Part shown: piece by piece, positions 50,592-59,717 of the stretch
Position numbering within the stretch: the first letter of the stretch is position 1
Layout: every line of letters begins with the position of its first letter
Assembly (NCBI GenBank): GCA_964652775.1
Contig: CAZZAM010000009.1
Location: forward strand, 1 to 64,000
DNA length: 64,000 nucleotides
Direction of reading: 5' to 3'
Source: UBA11346 sp038060575
Lineage (GTDB): Bacteria; Planctomycetota; UBA11346
Made by a program: the position numbers and the translations under genes
Notes under the pieces: generated by a model
Told to the model about the DNA's origin: nothing
The model's database searches: none
The model's input: the letters and a program-made list of their open reading frames with translations, nothing else

Positions 50592-53500
50592 TTATCGGCG
50601 GGCTTTAACGACGGCGCGTTGGTAGTCCGGGCGGAGCCAGCGGATGGTGCCGGCGGCTTCTTCGGTGGCGCGTTTGGTATTGAGTTGAACCAAGCGGTCG
50701 AGGACGGCGTCGTCTGGTAGATCGGCGGGCCAGCCGTAGGCCGCTGCGACTTCGGCGTCGAGGCGGTCGTGGATGTCTTTAAGGACAGCGCACAGGCCCT
50801 GTTCGTGGATCGTTTTCTCTTTGGCAGTCAGCGCCTCGCCGCTGCGCAGTTTGGCGAGGACGTTGTACATGCCGGTCAGCGTGAGGCCGGGATGCGCTGC
50901 TTGCTGGCGTTTGCGATGGGCGTCGAGGTCTTCGCCTAGTTGTCGAATGCGCGCTTGCTGGGCGGCGGGGCAGACGGGGAAGGGGTAGGGGCTAAAGCAG
51001 GTGGTATTCGTCCATGTTGGACGATCTTCAAGAGTGCCGCCAGCTGCGTCAGCCCATATCAAGTGGATACGAGAGGATAGCACGCCCAATATCCAGGCAT
51101 CGGCGGTTGTAATCGCATAAAGCTTATGGTCGGGGATGACATCTCCTGCAACAAAAACGAATGGTTTGTGCTTACTGGTTTCAACAGTGCAGATGTACCT
51201 ATCTAATCCCAGCAACGCATCCCGTAGCGTCTCGTTCGAGCGACCATGAAGCCACCATTTCTCACGCCGCTGTCGATCTTTATTCTGTTCACGCTCCGGC
51301 CTGACATGATCGGACAAATGCTGGTAAACAGCGGGAAATCTCTCTCGCAATGCTTCGCCAGTTAATCCAAAACAGTCAATAACCAGACCTGAGTCTCCGC
51401 CTTGTAATAACTCCTTTCCCTTTTGATACGGCTTGATCACAGAACACGACCCGAACATGGCTGCGGCGTCGTTGGTCAACCGAAAGCCTTCTCCAACCAA
51501 GTTCATTCCTTGAAAACACATGCTGTTGTTTGCCTTCAAATTCCGCGCTCTCGTCACCTGCGCCCCAATCGTCAAATCCGCATTGATCATTCCGCGCCGT
51601 TCGGCGTAGGTAATCGCTGGCACATCACCGACTGTCTCTCCTTCAGCAGCGACCGTCAGCAACCAACCATCGGCTGGGCCAAGGTCTTCGGTGCGACATC
51701 CGACGGTCATTGCCACACGCACGGAGGCACCCTCAGCGGCGTCCACCCACGGATGGTCGGGAATTGCCCAGGCGATGACCAGAGGCGGACGCACGCCGCC
51801 ACAGAGCGACAACGGCGGAATCATACTCTCGCCGTCGAGATGCCCTTGCACTATCTGACGGTTAAACGTTTGGGTAATTGAGTTGGTGGTGATGAGGCCA
51901 AAGCGACGCACCGCGTTGGCGCGCACCAGTTGGGCGGCATGGTGCCACCAGTACATCACGAAATCAGCGGTTTCAGGCACCGCGCCCCAGGCCGAGCGAA
52001 CGGCTTCTACGTAACCATCTCCCAATGCTTGGCGCATACGTTTGTTGCCAATGAACGGTGGATTGCCAACGATGTAATCAGCCTGCGGCCATTCCGCAGG
52101 AATCACGTTGTCGTACGTCATCACGGGTGTGCGGGCTTTTTCATCGGGCACCGATGCACCAGTGACCGGATGCGGGCGCGTTGTGTGGCCGTCCCAGATG
52201 GTGTCGCCAGTTGGTTGCACGGTGCCGTGTTCGATCAACGCATCACGACAGGTGATGTTCTTGTAGGCGTGCAATACCGGATCGGGCCATTTATCGTCGG
52301 CGTTGCTGCGGGTCCGACGATGCCACTGCAAATAACCGATCCACAGCACCAGTTCAGCGATGCGCGCCGCACGTGGATTGATCTCCAGGCCAAGGAAATT
52401 GCGCGGATCAACGTCGAGCTGCGCCATCGCAATACGACTACCAGCCGCGCCTAGTCGGGCTTCTAATCCCAGTACTTCGCCTTCCAACCGTTTGAGATGT
52501 TCCAGTGCCACATACAGAAAGTTGCCCGATCCACACGCCGGGTCGAGAATCCGCACGGCGGCAAGATGGCGATGAAACGCGGCAACCAGGCGCTGGGCCA
52601 ACAGCTGTGCATGCTCAGACTGATCTTGTGTCTTTTTCGTTTTCTTCGCTGACACCTTGTCTGCGCCAGTTAATTCCTGGATGAGTCGTGCGGCGTTTTT
52701 CTTGATCTGATCAGCCACCGTGTCGCCTAACAGATCCTCAATCACATCTTGCACTTGCTGCCAGGTGGCGCGCAACGGTTCGGTGATCGTGGCCGACACC
52801 AAGCGATCGACGTAGGCGCGTGGCGTGTAGTGAGCGCCCAGGCGGTGACGCTCGCGTGGATCGAGAGCACGTTCAAGTAGCGTACCAAAAATAGCCGGCT
52901 CGACGGGTGACCAATCGAACTCAGCGGTTTGGATCAGCAGATCAAGCTGCGCTTCGGTAACCGGCAAGGCATACGACTCAGCAAACAGCCCGCCATTGAA
53001 GTGCAGTACCTCAGCGCGCAAAGCCTGCGAGAAACCGCCGTGATTCAGATCGCGCCAGAGAATATCCAACGCCGGGGCGAGATGCGTCGCCTTACCACGG
53101 AAGCCAATAAGAAACTCGGTGAACTGACGCGGTTGCATCAGGCCGATGTCTTCGGCAAATGCGCAGAAGAAGTAGCGCATCAGGAAACCAGCGACGCGCT
53201 CGGGCGTGTGTCCGGCGGCTTCCAATTCGCGGGCGATAACGGCCAGGTGTTCGGCGGCATTGCGCGTGACGACTTGGGCTTTGGCCGATGGGTCGAGGGA
53301 ATAGGGCTCGGTCCAGATACGGGCGAGTAGCGTGCGCTTGGCCGGATCAACTAGATCAGCGAGACGAATGCGATTCGACGCCGCGTCAGGGAAGGCACTC
53401 CAGAAACGATTCGTGCGGGTGAAATCGGAGAACAAATCGAAACTGCCGCCGACATCGAGAACGATGAGAAAAGGAACGACGGGTTCGTGCGCCGGATCGA

Positions 53501-53849
53501 GGGCACGGACGTAACCCTCAGCCTGTTTGCGCGCTCCCAACAACCGTGCTTGGTGAGCTGGCGTGCCGCGCCGATTCGGACCAGAGGCGGTGGACTGTTT
53601 GGCCTCCAGCACAAAGGACCCACGACGATAGCAGTCGATCCAACCATCCCGTTCGGCACCAGCATCGTCGTGTAGGACAACGGCCTTCTCGAAGACGTAA
53701 GCGTTATCGCCGTCCTTCACCACCGGATCAGGACGTGGCACACCGAGCAGGTCGCACAGTTCAATGACGAAGGACTGGTGATTACCCTTTTCGCTGCCTG
53801 AGGATTTCGACCATTTAGCGATGAAGGTGTCGACCGACTGCGATTGCAT
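50592..53849 (-). CDS. MmeI-type (type IIL) combined restriction endonuclease and methyltransferase
   Basis: A 1085-residue single-chain restriction-modification enzyme. The N-terminal nuclease domain has ERDGWIDCYRRGSFVLEAKQS (about 63-83), the D-x(n)-ExK active site of MmeI homologues. A helical connector follows, then an N6-adenine methyltransferase domain with motif I DPACGSGNFLYVALEHLKRL (about 447) and motif IV NPPFIGNKRMRQALG (about 602), which is the MmeI form of NPPF. A target-recognition domain (about 720-960) and C-terminal helical region complete it. One strand is methylated for protection and the enzyme cuts about 20 bases away from the site. Recognition sequence unknown. The first gene of an operon with the cyclase, both on the minus strand. 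GC is higher than the cargo genes on its left. Confidence 0.92.
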   Translation of the reverse strand: MQSQSVDTFIAKWSKSSGSEKGNHQSFVIELCDLLGVPRPDPVVKDGDNAYVFEKAVVLHDDAGAERDGWIDCYRRGSFVLEAKQSTASGPNRRGTPAHQARLLGARKQAEGYVRALDPAHEPVVPFLIVLDVGGSFDLFSDFTRTNRFWSAFPDAASNRIRLADLVDPAKRTLLARIWTEPYSLDPSAKAQVVTRNAAEHLAVIARELEAAGHTPERVAGFLMRYFFCAFAEDIGLMQPRQFTEFLIGFRGKATHLAPALDILWRDLNHGGFSQALRAEVLHFNGGLFAESYALPVTEAQLDLLIQTAEFDWSPVEPAIFGTLLERALDPRERHRLGAHYTPRAYVDRLVSATITEPLRATWQQVQDVIEDLLGDTVADQIKKNAARLIQELTGADKVSAKKTKKTQDQSEHAQLLAQRLVAAFHRHLAAVRILDPACGSGNFLYVALEHLKRLEGEVLGLEARLGAAGSRIAMAQLDVDPRNFLGLEINPRAARIAELVLWIGYLQWHRRTRSNADDKWPDPVLHAYKNITCRDALIEHGTVQPTGDTIWDGHTTRPHPVTGASVPDEKARTPVMTYDNVIPAEWPQADYIVGNPPFIGNKRMRQALGDGYVEAVRSAWGAVPETADFVMYWWHHAAQLVRANAVRRFGLITTNSITQTFNRQIVQGHLDGESMIPPLSLCGGVRPPLVIAWAIPDHPWVDAAEGASVRVAMTVGCRTEDLGPADGWLLTVAAEGETVGDVPAITYAERRGMINADLTIGAQVTRARNLKANNSMCFQGMNLVGEGFRLTNDAAAMFGSCSVIKPYQKGKELLQGGDSGLVIDCFGLTGEALRERFPAVYQHLSDHVRPEREQNKDRQRREKWWLHGRSNETLRDALLGLDRYICTVETSKHKPFVFVAGDVIPDHKLYAITTADAWILGVLSSRIHLIWADAAGGTLEDRPTWTNTTCFSPYPFPVCPAAQQARIRQLGEDLDAHRKRQQAAHPGLTLTGMYNVLAKLRSGEALTAKEKTIHEQGLCAVLKDIHDRLDAEVAAAYGWPADLPDDAVLDRLVQLNTKRATEEAAGTIRWLRPDYQRAVVKARR

Positions 53850-53958
53850 GGGCCGGACAATAGCGCACTAAACCAGATCGGAAACATCTCCTCCTGCGCG
53901 ACATTTCCCGCTGCGCCGTTGGAGAAGGGCAGTCAGGAAAAGGGCACAAATCAGGGAT

Positions 53959-54273
53959 TCAGGACACCCGACGCTCAGCCAACCAGCGTTCCAATGCAAC
54001 CCGTTCGTAGACCACTTTTCGACCGGCTTTGATATAGGGAACTCGCAAGCGCCGACGGCATACCTCAACGCAGAGGGTCTTGGGTGATAGTCCCAGGTAC
54101 TCGGCTGCCTGAGCTCGGCTCATCCGCTCTGGAAACGTCGTAGGCGTTATCGGGGCCACCGCTGCCACGGGTTGGCTCGGCTTGTGGACTTTCAAAGCAC
54201 GGTCGACCGCCTGCTCTATGAGTGCCTGAAGTTGGTCGGTGGGAATAACGACGATGGAGATGTTGTTCTGCAT
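53959..54273 (-). CDS. Excisionase-like MerR-type HTH protein
   Basis: A 104-residue basic protein; the C-terminal 50 residues hold an excisionase/MerR-like winged HTH: MSRAQAAEYLGLSPKTLCVEVCRRRLRVPYIKAGRKVVYERVALERWLAE, the 'AxyLgls..Tl.r....g.lpyi..Gr.v.f...dl..wl' pattern. An N-terminal helical stretch (VVIPTDQLQALIEQAVDRAL) may mediate oligomerisation. Such proteins direct excision by bending DNA at att sites. The start is uncertain: ATG at 54273, or 54306 with an extra 11 residues. It is divergent from the replication operon that begins at 54748. Confidence 0.82.
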   Translation of the reverse strand: MQNNISIVVIPTDQLQALIEQAVDRALKVHKPSQPVAAVAPITPTTFPERMSRAQAAEYLGLSPKTLCVEVCRRRLRVPYIKAGRKVVYERVALERWLAERRVS

Positions 54274-54306
54274 GTGGAAAGCCTGCTGATATTTAGATCG
54301 GGCCAA

Positions 54307-54747
54307 GGCGGCAACTCTTTCTGGCTCCGCATTTTATGCTCAACGTTATTGCGCGGCTTCAGGCTCACGTTCGAGACTAGAAAATCATGCGGGGTTGCGA
54401 TGGGCAGCGGGCTAAAAGAAGGCCATCGGCCTATCGTGCGTATTGACGCACAGGCAGTCAGGCTGTATGAACGACACCACAACGTGGCCGGGCAGTTGCA
54501 GAGCTGTCGCTGAAAAAGCAGCGCGATAGCAACGTAATAGCCAAACGGCCCTCGCCCGTCTGATCCTAAATTCAGATGGAGAGCATGCAGCGGAACGTCT
54601 GGGTACTCGACCCGGAACACAAGACAGGAGTTTCTCCTACCCTAGCTTTCGTCGGCTGGGCGCAGAGTCCCGGATTATAGGAAAACCGGAGACAGGACGC
54701 GATCAAGGAAGCGAGACTTCCCCACCCGCGCTGCTGTCGGAGTCTCC
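54307..54747. other. Intergenic control region between excisionase and replication operon
   Basis: About 440 bases with no gene I can support: the open frames on both strands here have a composition of frame shadows. It lies between divergent genes, so it should contain promoters of both and possibly the replication origin used by the primase-helicase, but I see no clear iteron set or promoter pair. Confidence 0.4.
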
Positions 54748-54963
54748 GTGTCCACATCAAACTTACTCGCCCCCTTGGCACCTCTCGCTGTCGAGTTGGG
54801 CGCGTCACCACAAACCATGCGCAGGCGCGCAGCCGCTGGGCAATTGCCTGGCGCAATCGACGCATCGTCGCGCGGTACGCATCGTCGGCGCTGGATGATT
54901 TGCCGTGCCGATCTGGCGTCCTATTTGAAGAAATATGATGCGAGTAAGGCGGTGGCCTCATGA
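54748..54963 (+). CDS. Small HTH DNA-binding protein
   Basis: A 71-residue protein with an excisionase/AlpA-like HTH core: LAVELGASPQTMRRRAAAGQLPGAIDASSRGTHRRRWMICRADL. GTG start at 54748 with tcggag upstream. Its stop overlaps the next gene by four bases (ATGA). It probably regulates the replication operon or acts in excision. Confidence 0.68.
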   Translation: MSTSNLLAPLAPLAVELGASPQTMRRRAAAGQLPGAIDASSRGTHRRRWMICRADLASYLKKYDASKAVAS

Positions 54964-55316
54964 ACCGTCCCGCTGATTCACGACCATTTCGTAGCGATAT
55001 CCAGCATACCATGCTGATTGTTGCCCCAGAGGTTATGGACCAAGTCCGGCAGGAGTTATTGGCAACTCGACTGGCTGTCGCACGTTTGGAAGCTCGGCTG
55101 GAGGATGGAGTGCAACGTCAGCTACTCAGTCCGCGTGAAGTGGGTTCACGGTACCGCGTCGATCCACGCACAGTGCGAGCGGATTGTCATGCGGGCCGTT
55201 TGCGTTGCATGTATCGGCAGGGTCGGGGAGGGCAGCGGGGTGCGCTGATCGATCTGAGAGATGCGGCGGAACTCTATGGCGTCGAGTCAATCACGAATGA
55301 TGCGGGGGCGTCATGA
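54960..55316 (+). CDS. Small HTH protein with N-terminal coiled coil
   Basis: A 118-residue protein. A helical/coiled-coil part (EVMDQVRQELLATRLAVARLEARL, about 25-48) precedes a DNA-binding region (LLSPREVGSRYRVDPRTVRADCHAGRLRCMYRQGR, about 55-90), which has an HTH_17-like pattern with 'sprEvasrYrVdprTVra'. Coupled to both neighbours by ATGA overlaps. The role may be replication initiation or regulation; no function can be assigned more precisely. Confidence 0.68.
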   Translation: MNRPADSRPFRSDIQHTMLIVAPEVMDQVRQELLATRLAVARLEARLEDGVQRQLLSPREVGSRYRVDPRTVRADCHAGRLRCMYRQGRGGQRGALIDLRDAAELYGVESITNDAGAS

Positions 55317-55660
55317 CTAACAACAATCACAAATCAGATGATGTTGGTCGCGATGCACCGATGGGAGAAATCGCCTACGACCCAACCGATCCGAGTGTCC
55401 GAGATACCGATCTGGCCAGCGCTGCTGATCGGGAGTGGGCCAGTTTGCATGGACATCGTCCTGGTGTTTGGCGAGTTCGTCGCTGCATCGGAGCCGAAGG
55501 TCCACCGCGTCAGATCCAACATTTATTTGACCAGATGCCTGTGGTTCTTGTGGTGGTCGTTGCGCCCGGAGCACGCATCCGCCAATCTTGTCCTTCGAAG
55601 GAGCAAGCTCGTTTTGTTGCGCTTAATGATTTCAATTTACTGCGAGGGGACGAGCGATGA
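55313..55660 (+). CDS. Hypothetical small protein of the replication module
   Basis: A 115-residue protein that I do not recognise. The N-terminal 40 residues are polar and probably disordered (MTNNNHKSDDVGRDAPMGEI); the rest mixes Trp-rich and hydrophobic strands (ASLHGHRPGVWRVRRCIGAE, MPVVLVVVVAPGARI). Support comes from its place in a chain of genes linked by four-base overlaps with both neighbours. Confidence 0.55.
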   Translation: MTNNNHKSDDVGRDAPMGEIAYDPTDPSVRDTDLASAADREWASLHGHRPGVWRVRRCIGAEGPPRQIQHLFDQMPVVLVVVVAPGARIRQSCPSKEQARFVALNDFNLLRGDER

Positions 55661-58101
55661 CCGCAACGCCATTCGATCCCGTAGTGTCCGCATTTAGGTC
55701 TGTCACAGATACGACGCCGCTAGCTTCTTGGCCACTCAAAGAAGTGGCAGATTTCGTCCGCTCGAAGCAGGTCGAGCCAACCAAGCGCATCCGCCAAACA
55801 TTTGCCGATGCCGGTGGAGGTAAGACCGGCAAGAAGGCCATTGCTGATCTCAAAAAGTCGCTGCCCGCCGTTACATTGGCAGGTGTATTTGATCGGCGAT
55901 CCAACAAGGATTGGCGCGAGCCGTCCGAATTGGTCGGCATCGATCTGGACGACATGACGCCCGAAGCGATGGCCGATGCTCGCACAAAGCTGTGCGCATG
56001 TCCTCATGTTGCGCTGCTGTACACATCTCCGTCCGGTGTTGGACTCAAAGGAGCTGTGCGCGTGACCGGGCTGAAACATCAGGCATCTTTGGTGAGACGA
56101 CTCACAAAACACGAAGGCGACAGCCATTACAGTTGGTCTCGGCCATCAGCGGGTCGCTACAATGATGCGTGGCGCGCTGTGACTCGGTGGTTGGACTCGC
56201 TGGGCATGGTCAATGATCCTTCGACAAAAGATCCCGCCCGTCTCGCTTACTTGGCGCATGACCCGGATGTGTACTACAATCCGCAAGCAGAAGCCCTCGA
56301 TCTTAGTTTGTGGCGCGGTTCAGCGTCTACGTCGGCACAAACACCGGTGGAGTTAGCGGCACGTAGTGGGCTAAACGCAATCCCTCTGCTGCCTGTCTCC
56401 GATGATGGAGTTGAACGCCGTGCTTTTGCCTATGTGCGATCTATGCCGGAATCTGTTGACGGCGCTAACGGTTCCAAGTCGATGATGGCCGTGGTGCGTG
56501 CGTTGCGCAGTGGATTCAACCTCGAAGGAGAACTCTTTTGGCGAATTCTCAACACATGGAACGATGAGCGGGCTAAGCCGCCGTGGAGACAGCATGAACT
56601 TGATCATGCTGTCGATTCAGTGGAGAAGGAGCCATCACAGCACGAACGCGGATGGCTGCTCAACAAAAGACAAGAGGACCCATTCAAGGAAGTACTCGGC
56701 ATGTTGGAGGAAGATGATGGCAAGCGCGACGATTTCACATTTACAGATGCCGAGCAGGCATGGTATATTGCCAGGCACGCCGGTGACCGTATTCGTTTCG
56801 CGGCCGGTGTAGGTTGGCTGTGGTGGGATGGCAAGCGGTGGGCAACATCAGATGAGCGGGTTCCATCACAGGTGTTGGCGCTAGCTAAGGAGGCTTGGGA
56901 CAGGCGGTGGAGCGAAGTGTGCGCGCACTGTGCCAACATGAGTGCGGACAAGGCTGGGAAGATCGTATCACGCGCAAAGCGGCTGGGAGATATGCAGCAT
57001 ATTCGCGCCGCGCTTGAATTGGCACGGGCAGAGGCAGGCATTGCCATTGACGCAAAAGCACTCGACGCGCATCCATGGTTATTGAACTGTGAAAATGGGA
57101 CGATCGATTTGCAGAGTGGGGAACTCCGACCACATCGACGTGAGGATATGTTGACGAAGCTTGCCCCGGTCGAGTACCGACCTGATGCCCGTCACGAGGC
57201 ATTAGAGCGCATCCTGGCCAACATCGGGAGTGCTGATCCGGCATTGCCCAACTTCCTCGCTAGGTGTTTCGGCGTGAGTCTAACCGGTGACGCATCGACC
57301 GAGTCCCTGTTTCTTATTCAAGGAGACGCAGGCAATGGCAAGACGACGTTGACGGAGGCTTTCGCCGCAATTCTTGGCGATTACGCAGTAAAGCTGCCGT
57401 TCTCATCGTTCGTTGCCTCAAAGAACACGGCGCGGTCAGGCCACGGTGCTAGCCCGGATCTCGTGCGTTTGCGTGGGGCACGTTTCGCATTCGCTGCCGA
57501 AGGCGAGCAGTCGGCCAAGCTCGACGCGGGGTTGGTGAAACAGTTGACTGGCAACGAACGGGTGACGGCTCGTCGTCTCTACGCTGATCAAATTGAGTTT
57601 GCTCAGACTTTTAAGCTCTGGCTCGTCTCGAACTTTGACCCGCGCATGGATGCCGATGATGTGGGAATATGGCGTCGTGTCGTGAAGGTGTCGTTTCCGC
57701 CACTCGATCCCGCGAAGCGTGACCCTGGAGTAAAAAAAGCCCTTGTTCAGGATCCCGCTGCTCAAGCTGCGTTGCTGGCCTGGGCGGTGCGCGGCTGCCA
57801 GGCCTGGTTGGCTGCTGGAGGAGGCAGGCGAGGGTTGGAGATCCCAGCCAGCGTCGAAGCGGCGACGCAGGACCTGCGCGATCGGTTCGACACTGTCGCC
57901 TTATGGCTGGGTGAATGCGACGAACATGAAGTTGCTGGGAAGCCAGCGAGTGAAGTTCGTTGCGCCTATGAGACGTGGTGCCGTGGGACGGGAGCCTATC
58001 CGCTTGGAGGAAACAGGTTCAACGACGCCCTGCGCAGCCGGGGGTGGCGTCAAGAACGGCCACGAGTGAATGGCGAAAGGACGCGCATATGGGTCCGCTG
58101 A
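55657..58101 (+). CDS. Primase-helicase of D5/P4 type (VirE-N/BT4734-like primase, SF3 helicase)
   Basis: An 814-residue replication protein. Region 1 (about 20-220) resembles the BT4734/VirE N-terminal primase-associated fold, with SELVGIDLDDMTPEAMADA and LLYTSPSGVGLKGAVRV. Region 2 (about 250-320) looks like a PriCT-type linker. Region 3 (about 365-500) is a D5_N domain (FAAGVGWLWWDGKRWATSDE). Region 4 is an SF3 helicase with Walker A FLIQGDAGNGKTTLTEAF (about 551), GARFAFAAEGEQSAKLDAG (Walker B-like) and motif C KLWLVSNFDPRMD. It should start and drive element replication after excision. Last gene of the ATGA-linked chain 54748-58101. The family is safe, the exact primase type less so. Confidence 0.9.
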   Translation: MTATPFDPVVSAFRSVTDTTPLASWPLKEVADFVRSKQVEPTKRIRQTFADAGGGKTGKKAIADLKKSLPAVTLAGVFDRRSNKDWREPSELVGIDLDDMTPEAMADARTKLCACPHVALLYTSPSGVGLKGAVRVTGLKHQASLVRRLTKHEGDSHYSWSRPSAGRYNDAWRAVTRWLDSLGMVNDPSTKDPARLAYLAHDPDVYYNPQAEALDLSLWRGSASTSAQTPVELAARSGLNAIPLLPVSDDGVERRAFAYVRSMPESVDGANGSKSMMAVVRALRSGFNLEGELFWRILNTWNDERAKPPWRQHELDHAVDSVEKEPSQHERGWLLNKRQEDPFKEVLGMLEEDDGKRDDFTFTDAEQAWYIARHAGDRIRFAAGVGWLWWDGKRWATSDERVPSQVLALAKEAWDRRWSEVCAHCANMSADKAGKIVSRAKRLGDMQHIRAALELARAEAGIAIDAKALDAHPWLLNCENGTIDLQSGELRPHRREDMLTKLAPVEYRPDARHEALERILANIGSADPALPNFLARCFGVSLTGDASTESLFLIQGDAGNGKTTLTEAFAAILGDYAVKLPFSSFVASKNTARSGHGASPDLVRLRGARFAFAAEGEQSAKLDAGLVKQLTGNERVTARRLYADQIEFAQTFKLWLVSNFDPRMDADDVGIWRRVVKVSFPPLDPAKRDPGVKKALVQDPAAQAALLAWAVRGCQAWLAAGGGRRGLEIPASVEAATQDLRDRFDTVALWLGECDEHEVAGKPASEVRCAYETWCRGTGAYPLGGNRFNDALRSRGWRQERPRVNGERTRIWVR

Positions 58102-58272
58102 TTAATTGGCCAATGATGAATTGGACCCACTTGGACCGGGGTTCCTTTAACTTTTCCATGTGCGCGCGCATGAAGGAAAGTTTTGGCAAGGCTGGTCCAA
58201 CCTGGTCCCCTTTCCTTGGCCTACCCCCGTCACGAACGGGAAAGACCGCACCGAAACACCTTAGAGGTAAAG

Positions 58273-58683
58273 ATGCCTGACGACTCTGCGGCTGGATCCC
58301 AGCAAGAGGAACAGGGTATCCTAATGGCAAGGGACGCCGCATCTGGCCGTTTCCTTCCAGGGAATAGATATGGTGGCAACCCCGCCGCTGGCCGAATTAC
58401 AGCCCTTCGCGCTGAGGTACTTCAATCGATTGACCCCCGGGAGATCCGCGTGGCCCTGGCAGCCCTCTATCAGATGGGAGTCGAGGACCATAACGTCTCG
58501 GCATTGGTTGCTTGGCTTGGCTATGTTCTAGGAAGACCACGAGAGGGTGGTCTGATTTCAGAGGCTATGGCAGCAGATGAACAATCAGGCGAGATGCGTG
58601 GACGAGACCTCCTGTTGCTAAGTGATGCGGAGTTGATGCGGATGATTGCTACGGCTTATCCCCAAAGGGGTGATCCGGCGTAG
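58273..58683 (+). CDS. DUF5681-like small protein
   Basis: A 136-residue protein with an N-terminal motif MARDAASGRFLPGNRYGGNPAAGR (about 16-39, only 20 shown contiguous: RDAASGRFLPGNRYGGNPAA), like the 'GxFxxGNxxgxNpxGR' of DUF5681/terminase-small-subunit-type proteins in mobile elements. The rest is helical (ALRAEVLQSIDPREIRVAL). The start at 58273 is chosen because of an agaggt sequence just upstream; the frame is open back to 58183. It might hint at packaging functions in a satellite, but no large terminase is seen. Confidence 0.6.
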   Translation: MPDDSAAGSQQEEQGILMARDAASGRFLPGNRYGGNPAAGRITALRAEVLQSIDPREIRVALAALYQMGVEDHNVSALVAWLGYVLGRPREGGLISEAMAADEQSGEMRGRDLLLLSDAELMRMIATAYPQRGDPA

Positions 58684-58800
58684 TCAAGTTGGAAAGATGC
58701 TGGGCGTGTATTCTGAATTCAGTGGGGTTTGCATAACGTTGTTCAATTTTTCGATGTCGTCGCTAACATCTGAGATGTCCAGATTAATGGAAAATCAACG

Positions 58801-59163
58801 TCACGTTTTGATGGTGAAAACATTATGACGCACGCAGTCGTTATAGAACGCCTCATTTTCCAATGCCAAATCCAAGGCATTTGCTGCATCGCCTAACTTG
58901 GAGGCATGGACCAGCCAACAGGAACCCAGTAGCACAGCTAGGGCAAAGTACCAAAGAATGAAAAAGAAAAGGACAAGGCCCGTAATCGCTCCCAATCCTC
59001 CGAGAATTTCCCATAAGTATGCGGCTGCTTTATGGGGTATCGGAGTGTATCGACTATTTTTCAATATGTAGTTGGCTCTCTCATAACTGGTAAAAACCTT
59101 CTTTGAACCAGTTTGATGGATTTGGATAAATTCTTGGTGATTCATGTTATGAGCACAATTCAT
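58801..59163 (-). CDS. Small two-segment inner-membrane protein
   Basis: A 120-residue protein whose central part has a long hydrophobic stretch able to form two membrane helices (LWEILGGLGAITGLVLFFFI and WYFALAVLLGSCWLV, about 54-90) and a helical C-tail with DLALENEAFYNDCVRHN. The start could be ATG at 59163 or 59145; neither has a clear ribosome site. It begins about 12 bases after the lipoprotein stop, so the pair is co-transcribed. Function unknown; moron or exclusion-type role is possible. Confidence 0.6.
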   Translation of the reverse strand: MNCAHNMNHQEFIQIHQTGSKKVFTSYERANYILKNSRYTPIPHKAAAYLWEILGGLGAITGLVLFFFILWYFALAVLLGSCWLVHASKLGDAANALDLALENEAFYNDCVRHNVFTIKT

Positions 59164-59174
59164 TGTGCGACTGT

Positions 59175-59624
59175 TTACTTGGTGATGTCGCCGATGACTG
59201 CCGAGATGTCTGTCTTGAGGGTACTCAAGTCCGTGCTGTCGTAACCCTCGACCCAACAGTTGAACTCCCACCACGCCGCCTCGGTCCTGATTTCGATGAC
59301 GTCGGTATCGCTCTGGATCTTGGCAATCACGCGCTTGCGATATGAAGCACCGTCTGGCCCCGAGGAATAGCGCTCACGTATCAGTTTGTATGCCGTGCGA
59401 ATGTAGCCGGTGTCTTTGTTCATCACCTCAAGGTCATAGCTCTTGGCGAGTAGATCCGCGACCTTCTGCCACGCCGCATCCTTGGCCAGGCCTTTACGAA
59501 TAGTGATAGAGTTCCAAGTGGCGGGCTGTTCTACGAATGACTGGGGGCGTGTTGTCTGGCAGCCCGAAAACAGGCACATGGCGAGTATAAACAGAGTTGT
59601 GAATAAAAAGGAGCGGATGGACAT
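59175..59624 (-). CDS. Small lipoprotein
   Basis: A 149-residue exported lipoprotein: signal peptide MSIRSFLFTTLFILAMCLFSGC with lipobox LFSGC. The mature part is an alpha/beta domain (TIRKGLAKDAAWQKVADLLAKSYDLEVMNKDTGYIRTAY, then VIEIRTEAAWWEFNCWVEG) similar in layout to DUF4136/BamC-type small lipoprotein folds, but I cannot name the family. It may be a surface-exclusion or anti-phage moron; this is inference from position at the element's edge. Confidence 0.75.
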   Translation of the reverse strand: MSIRSFLFTTLFILAMCLFSGCQTTRPQSFVEQPATWNSITIRKGLAKDAAWQKVADLLAKSYDLEVMNKDTGYIRTAYKLIRERYSSGPDGASYRKRVIAKIQSDTDVIEIRTEAAWWEFNCWVEGYDSTDLSTLKTDISAVIGDITK

Positions 59625-59717
59625 GTGACCTCAGAGACAGGGGGCGTTGAGTGGTATTGTGAACTAAACCACCCAATGCAAGCATGCAACGAACGACAAA
59701 CCCGATAGCCTGATCGG

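Noticed and set aside
49701..53849. Complete Pycsar or CBASS system
   Set aside because: A cyclase is present but no TM, TIR, phospholipase or other cyclic-nucleotide effector lies next to it, and the nuclease-like pair is not known to bind cyclic nucleotides.
54172..54620. Open frames of 113 and 134 codons in the control region
   Set aside because: They overlap each other on opposite strands, have shadow-like composition and no start support.
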